A DNA stretch of 61,449 bases, from NCBI RefSeq assembly GCF_021440515.1, contig NZ_JAKCMV010000056.1, positions 1 through 61,449 on the forward strand, in the 5' to 3' direction. Each line of letters starts with the position of its first letter. Position 1 is the first letter of the stretch. Of the stretch, positions 1 through 6,958 are shown piece by piece. Source of the stretch: Enterobacter asburiae (lineage in GTDB: Bacteria > Pseudomonadota > Gammaproteobacteria > Enterobacterales > Enterobacteriaceae). The translations under genes were made by a program, and so were the position numbers. The notes under the pieces were generated by a model, which ran no database searches, was not told where the DNA came from, and saw only the letters and a program-made list of their open reading frames with translations.

Positions 1-26
1 CCCGGTAAGCGCAGCGCCACCGGGGA
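1..26. repeat. REP-type palindromic element (partial, at window edge)
   Basis: The first bases form the right half of a REP/BIME-like palindrome (CCGGTAAGCGCAGCGCCACC), the same family as the elements near 43.1 kb and 45.5 kb. It lies just beyond the rnfH stop codon, the usual 3'-intergenic position. The left part is outside the window. Confidence 0.6.
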
Positions 27-35
27 AAGAAAGCG

Positions 36-323
36 CTACTTACCCGATTTCTCCGCGCGCTGACGACGCAGCTCTTTCGGATCGGCAATCAGCGGACGAT
101 AAATCTCGACCCTGTCGCCCTCTTTCACCACGTCAGCCAGTTTCACCGGACGGCTGTAAATACCCACTTTGTTTTTCGTCAGATCGATATCACTGCGCAG
201 TTCCAGAATACCAGACGCATGAATAGCCGCTTCGACGGTGGCGCCCTCGTCGAGCATTACGCGTTGCAGATACTGTTTTTCCGGCAGCGCATACACCACT
301 TCCACAGCAATCTTATGCGGCAC
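36..323 (-). CDS. rnfH: RnfH family protein (RatB)
   Basis: This 95-aa protein belongs to the small RnfH family, which has a ubiquitin-like/ThiS-like beta-grasp fold. In E. coli it is the second gene of the ratA-rnfH (yfjG-yfjF) operon; its biochemical role is not settled. I chose the GTG at 323 because the protein then begins [12 protein letters not shown], the conserved family start; the longer reading frame upstream only translates the end of ratA in another frame. The start overlaps the ratA stop by 11 bases, which indicates translational coupling. The C-terminus is basic ([12 protein letters not shown]). Identification is from sequence similarity recalled for the E. coli protein. Confidence 0.88.
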   Translation of the reverse strand: MPHKIAVEVVYALPEKQYLQRVMLDEGATVEAAIHASGILELRSDIDLTKNKVGIYSRPVKLADVVKEGDRVEIYRPLIADPKELRRQRAEKSGK

Positions 324-789
324 TGTAGACCTCTTTGGCGCGGTTCGTGAACGCCTGAACCATGTTCGAGGCCAGCTCTTTGAAGATGCGGCCAAACGCC
401 AGTTCGATCAGCTTGTTGGTAAATTCAAAATCGAGATGGAATTCAATGCGGCAGGCATCCGCGCTCAGCGGCGTGAATTTCCAGCCTCCCATCAGCTTTT
501 TAAACGGACCATCTACCAGATGCATCAAAATACTCTGATTATCGGTCAGCGTATTGCGGGTGGTGAACGTCTTGCTGATCCCGGCTTTGGAGACATCCAC
601 AGCGGCAGTCATCTGCGACGGGCCTGATTCCAGCACCCGGCTACCGGTGCATCCCGGAATAAACTGCGGGTAGGACTGAACGTCGTTCACTAACTGATAC
701 ATTTGTTCCGCGCTGTAAGGCACGAGCGCAGTACGACTAATCTGAGGCATAGCATTTTCCATGGTCACACAACAGACAAATAATAACAT
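313..789 (-). CDS. ratA: RatA / COQ10-like START-domain protein
   Basis: A single polyketide-cyclase/START (Coq10-like) domain fills this protein. In E. coli RatA was described as a factor that blocks 70S ribosome assembly, while its fold relatives bind ubiquinone or similar lipids. Recognisable stretches are [17 protein letters not shown] near residue 40 and the C-terminal helix [12 protein letters not shown]. The start at 789 has a good Shine-Dalgarno (AGGTGA, 5 bases upstream) and gives 158 aa, as annotated in E. coli. An internal start at 750 (MPQISRTA, 145 aa) also fits the domain boundary. It is divergent from smpB and overlaps rnfH downstream. Confidence 0.88.
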   Translation of the reverse strand: MLLFVCCVTMENAMPQISRTALVPYSAEQMYQLVNDVQSYPQFIPGCTGSRVLESGPSQMTAAVDVSKAGISKTFTTRNTLTDNQSILMHLVDGPFKKLMGGWKFTPLSADACRIEFHLDFEFTNKLIELAFGRIFKELASNMVQAFTNRAKEVYSAA

Positions 790-906
790 TTATCACCTGT
801 TAAAAAAACGCTAAGCCTCATCTCGTGCTAATATAGCGCGTTAGACCTCACAGGATGCAATGAGGTGACTTTTTGACATCAGATTACCTACGGCTTTACG
901 ACACTT

Positions 907-1389
907 ATGACGAAGAAAAAAGCACATAAACCTGGCTCGGCGACCATCGCGCTCAACAAGCGTGCTCGCCATGAGTATTTCATCGAAGAAGAATTCGAAG
1001 CAGGTCTTGCATTGCAGGGCTGGGAAGTTAAATCACTGCGCGCGGGCAAGGCTAACATTGGCGATAGCTACGTTATCTTTAAAGATGGCGAAGCCTTTCT
1101 GTTTGGCGCAAACTTTACGCCGCTGACGGTGGCCTCTTCGCACTACGTGTGCGACCCAACCCGTACCCGTAAGCTGCTGCTGAACAAACGTGAGCTGGAT
1201 TCGCTCTTCGGACGCATCAACCGCGAAGGCTATACCGTACTGGCGCTGTCGTTATACTGGAAGAATGCATGGTGCAAAGTAAAAATCGGCGTCGCGAAAG
1301 GTAAAAAGCAGCACGACAAACGTAACGACGCGAAAGATCGTGAATGGCAAGTCGATAAAGCGCGCATCATGAAGCACGCAGGCCGTTAG
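907..1389 (+). CDS. smpB: SsrA-binding protein SmpB
   Basis: SmpB binds tmRNA and delivers it to stalled ribosomes for trans-translation; it is cytoplasmic. The 160-aa length matches the enterobacterial protein exactly. The OB-fold core is seen in the run from about residue 20, including [18 protein letters not shown] and [15 protein letters not shown]. The basic C-terminal tail ([18 protein letters not shown], then KARIMKH) is the segment known to enter the decoding centre as a helix. The gene sits 89 bp upstream of ssrA on the same strand, the arrangement found across Enterobacteriaceae, and is divergent from ratA. Confidence 0.97.
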   Translation: MTKKKAHKPGSATIALNKRARHEYFIEEEFEAGLALQGWEVKSLRAGKANIGDSYVIFKDGEAFLFGANFTPLTVASSHYVCDPTRTRKLLLNKRELDSLFGRINREGYTVLALSLYWKNAWCKVKIGVAKGKKQHDKRNDAKDREWQVDKARIMKHAGR

Positions 1390-1399
1390 TATTAGAATA

Positions 1400-1420
1400 C
1401 TTATTGAACGATTCAATAAG
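1400..1420. other. Inverted repeat between smpB and ssrA
   Basis: A perfect 9-bp inverted repeat, CTTATTGAA-cga-TTCAATAAG, begins 10 bp after the smpB stop codon. It is AT-rich and not followed by a T-run, so it is not a strong intrinsic terminator. It may be a weak 3' hairpin of smpB mRNA or a protein site upstream of the ssrA promoter. Function unknown. Confidence 0.5.
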
Positions 1421-1458
1421 TTAGCGTTCCGGGCTGGTATCCAGGGAGCAAAATCTGG

Positions 1459-1464
1459 TATACT
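1459..1464 (+). promoter_or_regulatory. ssrA -10 promoter element (TATACT)
   Basis: TATACT ends 14 bp before the mature tmRNA 5' end. That leaves a short 5' leader, consistent with RNase P processing of tmRNA. No good -35 hexamer was found 17 bp upstream (GGTATC), so the exact promoter is uncertain. Confidence 0.5.
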
Positions 1465-1478
1465 CGCTTAACACTATT

Positions 1479-1841
1479 GGGGCTGATTCTGGATTCGACG
1501 GGATTTGCGAAACCCAAGGTGCATGCCGAGGGGCGGTTTGCCTCGTAAAAAGCCGCAAAAAAATAGTCGCAAACGACGAAAACTACGCTTTAGCAGCTTA
1601 ATAACCTGCTCTGAGCCCTCTCTCCCTAGCTTCCGCTCTTAAGACGGGGATCAAGAGAGGTCAAACCCAAAAGAGATCGCGCGGATGCCCTGCCTGGGGT
1701 TGAAGTGCTAAAACTAATCAGGCTAGTTCGTTAGTGGCGTGTCTGTCCGCAGCTGGCGTGCGAATGTAAAGACAAACTAAGCATGTAGTACCGAGGATGT
1801 AGAAATTTCGGACGCGGGTTCAACTCCCGCCAGCTCCACCA
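1479..1841 (+). ncRNA. ssrA: tmRNA (SsrA)
   Basis: tmRNA rescues stalled ribosomes and tags the nascent peptide for proteolysis. The gene starts GGGGCTGATTCTGG and ends with the tRNA-like 3' arm CGGGTTCAACTCCCGCCAGC then TCCACCA, with encoded CCA; its length of 363 nt equals the E. coli RNA. The tag reading frame at 1569-1598 encodes ANDENYALAA, followed by tandem TAA stops at 1599-1604. The resume codon is GCA. The 3' end of ssrA is a frequent integration site for phages and islands, but no integrase lies next to it here. Confidence 0.98.
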
Positions 1842-1885
1842 AAATTCTCCATCAGCGATCACCAGAGTCGTCTGATGAAGTCCTG

Positions 1886-1920
1886 AAAGCCCGTACGGCG
1901 CAAGCCATGCGGGCTTTTTT
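1886..1920 (+). terminator. Intrinsic terminator of ssrA
   Basis: An 8-bp stem AAAGCCCG (1886-1893) / CGGGCTTT (1910-1917) is followed by a T-run. It lies 44 bp past the tmRNA 3' end and before the convergent SDR gene. Confidence 0.85.
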
Positions 1921-1940
1921 GTGCCTGCGATTCTCAGAAA

Positions 1941-2717
1941 TCAGGCGTTACGCCCCGCCATCACCCCGCCGTCAATATCCCAGATAGCGCCTGTCACCCA
2001 GCTTGTCTTGTCGGACAGCAGGAAGGCAACGGTTTCGGCGATATCTTCAGCTGTCCCCACGCGGCCAATGGGGTGGAAACTGTCGAAGCTGGTCATCACA
2101 TCCTTCACGTCGTCTTTCGGGATAAAGCCTTCATAAATCGGCGTGTGAACCACCGCCGGAGAAACGGCGTTCACGCGAATACCGTTATCCCCGAGCTCAA
2201 TGGCCAGGTTTTTGGTCAGCGCGTGCAGACCCGCTTTTGCCATCGAGTAGGCTGAAGACGGCGTCGCGCCGATGGCCTGCTGCGCCCACATAGAGCCGAT
2301 ATTAACGATCGACCCTTTGATTCCGGCGGCTATCATGTTGCGCACCACATCACGGGTGATGAAGAACGTTGCGCGATTGAGGTTCATATAGATGTCGTAA
2401 TCCGCCAGGCCATGCTCGGTGAACGGTTTCGGGAAGAAGACGCCCGCGGCGTTGACCAGCAGGCTAATATCCTTATGTTCCGCGTTAATGGTATCCACCA
2501 CGCGCTGCATCCCCTCTTCTTTCATCAGATCGGCGACGATAATGGAAACCTGTCCGTCTGCTGCCAGCGCCCGTTGCGCCTGATCGGCTTTGTCCTGACG
2601 GTTTCCTACCAGCACCACGCTGCCGCCGTTCTGGAGGACACGCTTCGCCGTTTCGAAGCCCATACCGCTTGTACCACCCACCACTAACAGTTTTTTACCG
2701 GCAAAAGATGCGTTCAT
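1941..2717 (-). CDS. SDR family oxidoreductase
   Basis: A classical short-chain dehydrogenase/reductase of 258 aa. The Rossmann cofactor motif GGTSGMG is at residues 14-20, the structural NAAG at 89-92, and the catalytic triad is Ser142 (NIGSMW), Tyr157 and Lys161 (SAYSMAKAG). The C-terminal IWDIDGG motif is typical of the FabG-like group. The substrate cannot be read from sequence. An arginine at position 40 (VGNRQDK) suggests NADP(H) rather than NAD(H). It is divergent from the LysR gene at 2892, a common regulator-target arrangement, so it is the likely target. The start has an AGAGG Shine-Dalgarno 7 bases upstream. Confidence 0.9.
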   Translation of the reverse strand: MNASFAGKKLLVVGGTSGMGFETAKRVLQNGGSVVLVGNRQDKADQAQRALAADGQVSIIVADLMKEEGMQRVVDTINAEHKDISLLVNAAGVFFPKPFTEHGLADYDIYMNLNRATFFITRDVVRNMIAAGIKGSIVNIGSMWAQQAIGATPSSAYSMAKAGLHALTKNLAIELGDNGIRVNAVSPAVVHTPIYEGFIPKDDVKDVMTSFDSFHPIGRVGTAEDIAETVAFLLSDKTSWVTGAIWDIDGGVMAGRNA

Positions 2718-2891
2718 CGCAAACCTCTCAGTTCAGTTCGTTGTCGTTGATGCGAAGCGCTGCTCCTCATCCTGTGACGCCAGAGTGCCACCCTGCGTCC
2801 GGTCTGACGACTGAGAAGAAATTGCGTAACGAGAAAGAAAATCTATCCCGCTCGCATATACTGACGGAAATACCTTATCAGGATAAAAACC

Positions 2892-3806
2892 ATGCGATCG
2901 CTTAACCGTCTGAAATGGCTGCACGCCTTTGAAGCCACCGCCCGCCACGGCAGTTTTACCGGCGCGGCGCGGGAGCTGGGCGTAACGCCTGCCGCCGTGG
3001 GTCAGCTGGTTCGCTCGCTGGAAGAGTGGGTCGGGCATCCGCTGCTTCATCGCACGCGTTCAGGAAAAGAGCGCCTGACGCTGGTCGACGAGGCGCAGGA
3101 CGCGTTACAGGACATCACGCTGGGGCTGGACAAGCTCGAATCCGGGCTGAACAAACTGCGCGGGCGGCGGGCGCGCTCCGTGGTGGTAGTCACCGCCTCA
3201 CAGGTGCTGATGATGAACTGGCTGATGGAGCGGCTAAACCGCTTCTCTGAAACGCATGAAACCATCGATCTGCGGCTCAACGTCACCGAAAAGCTAATGG
3301 ACGTGTCGCACGGCGAGGCGGATATCGGCCTTCGCTGCGGTCAGGGGGACTGGCCCGGGGTGAATAAAACCTGGCTGATGGATGAAGAGGCGGTGCTGGT
3401 GTGCAGCCCGCGTCTGGTGCCAGCGGAAAAGATAAGCTGCGGCGAATGGCTTGCCACGCAAAAGCTGATCCACGACGATACGCCGCATCCCGGCGCACAT
3501 TTTCCCTCGTGGGAGGATGTGTTCAGAACGCTGGGTGCGCCAGCCGCTCTGGAACGCGGTCTGCATATTAACTCTACCTCCGCCGTCATTCTGGCAGCCC
3601 TGAGCGGACGGGGCGTAGCCATTGTTCGCCGCGCGCTGGTAAAGCAGCTTATTGAAACCGACCAGCTGGTGCAGCTGCATCCCGACCATCGCTGGCCGCT
3701 GACCTGGTCCTACTATCTGGTCACGCCGCAGCACCACGCCATTCGCCATGAAGTGAAGGTGTTCCACGACTGGCTGTTGCAGGACGTTGCTTCGGGTAAT
3801 CATTAA
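2892..3806 (+). CDS. LysR family transcriptional regulator (GcvA-like)
   Basis: A LysR-type DNA-binding regulator of 304 aa. The N-terminal winged HTH spans about residues 5-65 (FEATARHGSFTGAARELGV, then TPAAVGQLVRSLE). A PBP-type effector-binding domain follows from about residue 90. Sequence style (LHAFEATARHGSFTGAA, VGHPLL) resembles the GcvA subgroup. It is transcribed away from the SDR gene with 174 bp between the two starts, so it probably controls that gene and itself. An AGGA Shine-Dalgarno precedes the ATG. The inducer is unknown. Confidence 0.9.
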   Translation: MRSLNRLKWLHAFEATARHGSFTGAARELGVTPAAVGQLVRSLEEWVGHPLLHRTRSGKERLTLVDEAQDALQDITLGLDKLESGLNKLRGRRARSVVVVTASQVLMMNWLMERLNRFSETHETIDLRLNVTEKLMDVSHGEADIGLRCGQGDWPGVNKTWLMDEEAVLVCSPRLVPAEKISCGEWLATQKLIHDDTPHPGAHFPSWEDVFRTLGAPAALERGLHINSTSAVILAALSGRGVAIVRRALVKQLIETDQLVQLHPDHRWPLTWSYYLVTPQHHAIRHEVKVFHDWLLQDVASGNH

Positions 3807-4147
3807 CGCGACCACGCAGGTCTTACTGAACCCTAATTAACGCGTTCTCAGAGTTTTCATTGCTTTATTAATAAATAGATAAATTTGAAATACGTATTTT
3901 GCGCAATAATGATTAACGTTGCGCAAATAACACAATCCGTAATTAGCTTAAGATGTTAAATACTGCCATCCTAAGTTGGACTGCGGTATTTATTCACAAT
4001 GAACGTTCGTTATTGCAATAATTATTCGGCGGATAGTTTAAAAAAGGAATTGCTACTCAGGGCAAGTAATTACCGTTTCATTTTTCTCTGTTCACTGCAC
4101 ATCAGATTCATATTATCGGGCTCTAAATCGTATAGGTATCACTTTAA
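3807..4147. other. AT-rich intergenic region with two TTGCGCAA palindromes
   Basis: These 341 bp hold no convincing gene; a 78-codon frame beginning at 3999 has no good Shine-Dalgarno and runs into the adhesin in another frame. Two copies of the 8-bp palindrome TTGCGCAA lie at 3899-3906 and 3919-3926, 20 bp apart start to start (about two helical turns), which looks like a dimer-of-dimers operator. The DNA is markedly AT-rich, as is common upstream of acquired fimbrial genes. Confidence 0.45.
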
Positions 4148-5131
4148 ATGCGTTCAGCAAAATACCCTTTGTTTTTATTTTCTACCGTACTGCTATGGGC
4201 AGACGCCAACAACGCAAGGGCAACCTGCTGACTAACCTCTGCGCTTGCCAGCGTAAGCACTACCCAGAATTTTACCTTTCCCGCTAACAGCAACGGTACC
4301 AAAGCCTCTCAGGAGCCCATCGTGCCATTCTGGAGCGGGAGCCCTGATGAAACTTATTCCTGCCCCCGCTCAACACAAGAACTGTGGTTAGACACCACCG
4401 ATGACCTGTTTGTCGAAAGCGGTTCTGGCACCGTTTTCGGTCCAGGAATAATGGGAGGTATTAATATCAGCAATGGTTCCATCTTTTATAATGGTTTCAA
4501 CGTGACGACAGAGGGCACCTTTCCGGCGAGCGGAAAGGTACCGTCAGCATTTCTCCCGTGGAAATATGTCGGCGTGCGTTTAGTAATATCAGATTCCACT
4601 CAGGCCAGAAATATCACCATATACAATAAAATTGCCGGCTATGTTTTTTTAACTACCGAGGAATATTATCATCAGAGAATTAGTGGCGATCCTCTGACAA
4701 AAGTTTTTGTCTCCGGAAAAATTACTATTCCCGCCTCCTGCCAGCTCGAATCAGGATCGGTGGTGTTTATGCCTGACACCTTATCCGGGGAATACGGTAA
4801 GGCTGGGGCCGGGGGCAAGATCGGCACGGGCATCTCCCAACCGCTGACTATCCGCTGTCTGGGAGGCAGTGACTCAGCGACAATAGATCTGCACGTCACG
4901 ACGAACAAAGCCGCCGGGGACGACATTGTCACCACCAACCCGGATGTCGGCGTGCGCGTGCTGGACGCTAACCATCAAACCGTTTCTGCGAAAGGCGGCC
5001 AGATATCCGTGTCACTGGACAACGGGAATGTGAAAGTTCCGTTAACCTATGTGCCGGTCGCTATTACCGGAAAAAATCCCAAGCCAGGTTCCTATTCGGC
5101 GATCGAAACCATTATCGCGACTCTCACTTAA
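4148..5131 (+). pseudogene. Orphan two-domain fimbrial adhesin, interrupted by in-frame TGA
   Basis: The frame opening at ATG 4148 encodes a signal peptide (MRSAKYPLFLFSTVLLWADA) and reaches an in-frame TGA at 4229-4231 (codon 28). The same frame then stays open to the TAA at 5131 for a total of 328 codons. That length fits a chaperone-usher tip adhesin. An N-terminal receptor-like domain is followed by a pilin domain from about codon 185, with the Cys pair at about codons 196 (ASCQLES) and 235 (TIRCLGG) and a final strand ending SAIETIIATLT. A GTG start at 4322 would give a 269-aa protein without a signal peptide, which could not be exported. No chaperone, usher or major pilin is nearby. I call it a pseudogene, assuming the base is correct. 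Confidence 0.7.
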
Positions 5132-5409
5132 CGCAGATATACGGATAACGCATTTATTAAATAAGGTTTATCATTGATGAATAGTTGCAGGCCACAAATG
5201 GCAGACAGCTATTCATTTTAACCTGTGAGAAATAGTGATTACCTGTCAATAACTGCTCCCTTTACGTAACTACCACTTTGCATAATTAATAAATAATTCT
5301 GCACCAAAATCCATCATTGATTTATATCAAGGTTCTCGCCCCTCTTCCGTGGAAAATGAATTGAACTAAGAAAATTCTCACCCACATAAGCACGGAACAG
5401 TTTAGCGAT

Positions 5410-5769
5410 ATGGATATCAGGATTCAGAGTCTCGGGTTGTGGACGCAATCGTTTGTCAATAATGAAGTCGCAGCCGTGTCGCGCCTGCCTGAGGCGCTAA
5501 AAACCGCCCCGCTGTCCACGTCGGCAGCCATGAAGCGCCTCAACAAAGTGTTTCTGAAAAAGGGGCAAAAGGTTCACAAAATACGCGATAAGCGTGCACA
5601 ACATGTGCTGGGAAAATACTGCATTAAAGACGCCGTAACGGGCGATATAATTTCCTTTTCCAACCGCCTGACGGACTGGCTTGAAGAGGAGTGGCTTCTG
5701 GGATATGAAGAGTTCGTTGCGGATGAAGAAATCTCAAGGGATGGTTATCAATCATGCACAGGCCGATAA
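5410..5769 (+). CDS. Hypothetical protein (119 aa)
   Basis: I do not recognise this 119-aa protein. It has no signal peptide or membrane segment. The middle is basic (about residues 40-70, KRLNKVFLKKGQKVHKIRDK) and the C-terminal third is acidic (DWLEEEWLLGYEEFVADEE). A weak Shine-Dalgarno (GGAACA) lies about 9 bases before the ATG. The stop overlaps the start of a tiny membrane-protein frame at 5754 by 16 bases, suggesting a two-gene unit. The flanking DNA is AT-rich and noncoding. The gene might be real accessory content; confidence is moderate because the upstream signals are poor. Confidence 0.55.
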   Translation: MDIRIQSLGLWTQSFVNNEVAAVSRLPEALKTAPLSTSAAMKRLNKVFLKKGQKVHKIRDKRAQHVLGKYCIKDAVTGDIISFSNRLTDWLEEEWLLGYEEFVADEEISRDGYQSCTGR

Positions 5770-5837
5770 TCGTTATTCTGTTTATTCTTTTAACCCTGGC
5801 CGCACTGGTGGAAATTGGGTATTTAACCCTCGGCTAG
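5754..5837 (+). CDS. Candidate 27-aa single-pass membrane protein
   Basis: ATG 5754 to TAG 5837 encodes 27 residues with a charged N-terminus (MHRP) followed by an uninterrupted hydrophobic helix (IIVILFILLTLAALVEIGYL). This is the composition of known enterobacterial micro-membrane proteins. A purine-rich stretch (AAGGGATGG) lies roughly 10 bases upstream, inside the end of the preceding frame, so translation may be coupled. There is no known name and no functional evidence. Confidence 0.4.
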   Translation: MHRPIIVILFILLTLAALVEIGYLTLG

Positions 5838-5963
5838 TTCCTTGCCGAAAATAGCGTCGCGGGATGCCGTTGATGCTTTACAGTTTTTTCCTAAAGCCTT
5901 CACCGCTGTTCCCGTGCCATAGTGAATCCCGCTCTGAACAAGAAAGCGAATAGAGGATAAAAG

Positions 5964-6320
5964 ATGAAAAAAACAATTATTGCGTTATCTGCCGTTCTGC
6001 TGGCTGCTCCCGTTTTTGCTGCGACCACACATGCAACCGACGAGACCGTAGCTGCCGCCAATGCGAACGCTAACGATGCGAAGCAAAAACTGCATGAAGA
6101 GCAGAACAAAGGCGAAGAGCTGAAGCTCAAAAACGAACACGCCGCCGAAGGTAAGAGCGAGAATTTCTCCAGTAAGGTAAGCGAAGATTCTCAGAAAGCC
6201 TGGCACAAAACCAAAGAAGGCACCGAGAAAGGGTGGGATGCTACCAAAGAAGGCGCTGAGAAAGGCTGGAACAAGACCAAAGAAGGCGCTTCCAGCCTCG
6301 AAAAGAAAGTCACTGAGTAA
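5964..6320 (+). CDS. Periplasmic protein with 11-residue LEA-like repeats
   Basis: A Sec signal peptide (MKKTIIALSAVLLAAPVFA, cleavage before ATTH) is followed by a 99-residue, very hydrophilic, Lys/Glu-rich mature protein. From about residue 73 it has three tandem 11-mers (AWHKTKEGTEK, GWDATKEGAEK, GWNKTKEGASS), an amphipathic periodicity like that of LEA/apolipoprotein helices. At DNA level this is a 33-bp tandem repeat near 6200-6290. Such proteins are usually linked to desiccation or stress protection, but here that is inference only. AGAGGA precedes the ATG and a strong terminator follows, so it is a single-gene transcript. Confidence 0.75.
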   Translation: MKKTIIALSAVLLAAPVFAATTHATDETVAAANANANDAKQKLHEEQNKGEELKLKNEHAAEGKSENFSSKVSEDSQKAWHKTKEGTEKGWDATKEGAEKGWNKTKEGASSLEKKVTE

Positions 6321-6331
6321 TGCTCAGTAAG

Positions 6332-6364
6332 AAGACCCGGTGCCCGTGCGCCGGGTCTTTTTTT
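6332..6364 (+). terminator. Intrinsic terminator
   Basis: A 9-bp GC-rich stem AAGACCCGG (6332-6340) / CCGGGTCTT (6351-6359) followed by a run of T. It ends the gene at 5964-6320 and isolates the adhesin operon downstream. Confidence 0.9.
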
Positions 6365-6958
6365 ACATTGAATATCAAACCGGTGTAGAACCACCTTAAT
6401 GAAAGATATATTTTATTACTCGTTGCAGGCAAGATAAGGCTGAATCATTAAGCATTAGCACACTATATTTGTCGCGCACCTAAATTATTTAAAAACAGAA
6501 CTCAAACATAATATATCATATTCCCTAAGTTATATAACCTGGCTTAAATTGTTATTAAGCGCCAATTAAATAAGTACAGTAATTAATTACGTACCTATCA
6601 CAAAATCAAAAAACCTTTATACCCTGCCTCACCCGTAGCCCTTACCACACAAGGCCTGCGCCGCTTCACTCGCCATGACGCCACACCGGAAAATTAACAT
6701 TTACCCCCTACAAATAATTGCCAATACCGCATTTGCGCATTCTGCCGTTTATAGCTATATCCTTTTTAGACGTGCCTAAATAATATCACTGCTAAAAAAA
6801 GGGTTTAGCGAGAATAACTATACCGAATAAACACTTTGTCCAAAATTAAGTTTTCCACCTGCATAGCCACTCTTATCGCTGGCGGGCCTCGTGCGCCCTG
6901 AAGAAATTAAAAAGAGAGTGGCATAACAAATACCATCGCTGCCGGGAGCCGTAACCCT
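6365..6958. promoter_or_regulatory. Long AT-rich leader upstream of the giant adhesin gene
   Basis: About 590 bp with no convincing gene on either strand and much higher AT content than the coding DNA that follows. In Salmonella bapA is under biofilm control (CsgD); I see no site I can assign here with confidence. A GGGAG Shine-Dalgarno lies about 10 bases before the adhesin ATG. The region probably carries the promoter, an untranslated leader and silencer (H-NS type) binding. Confidence 0.45.

Noticed and set aside
1820..1841. Attachment site for an integrated element at the ssrA 3' end
   Set aside because: I found no second copy of the tmRNA 3' segment in the window and no integrase gene, so an att site cannot be supported.
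4229..4231. In-frame TGA in the adhesin as a possible selenocysteine codon
   Set aside because: No selenoprotein family is known for fimbrial adhesins, the position is at the signal peptide end, and there is no evident SECIS hairpin just downstream.
3999..4235. 78-codon plus-strand frame upstream of the adhesin
   Set aside because: No Shine-Dalgarno, AT-driven composition, and it overlaps the adhesin signal-peptide frame.
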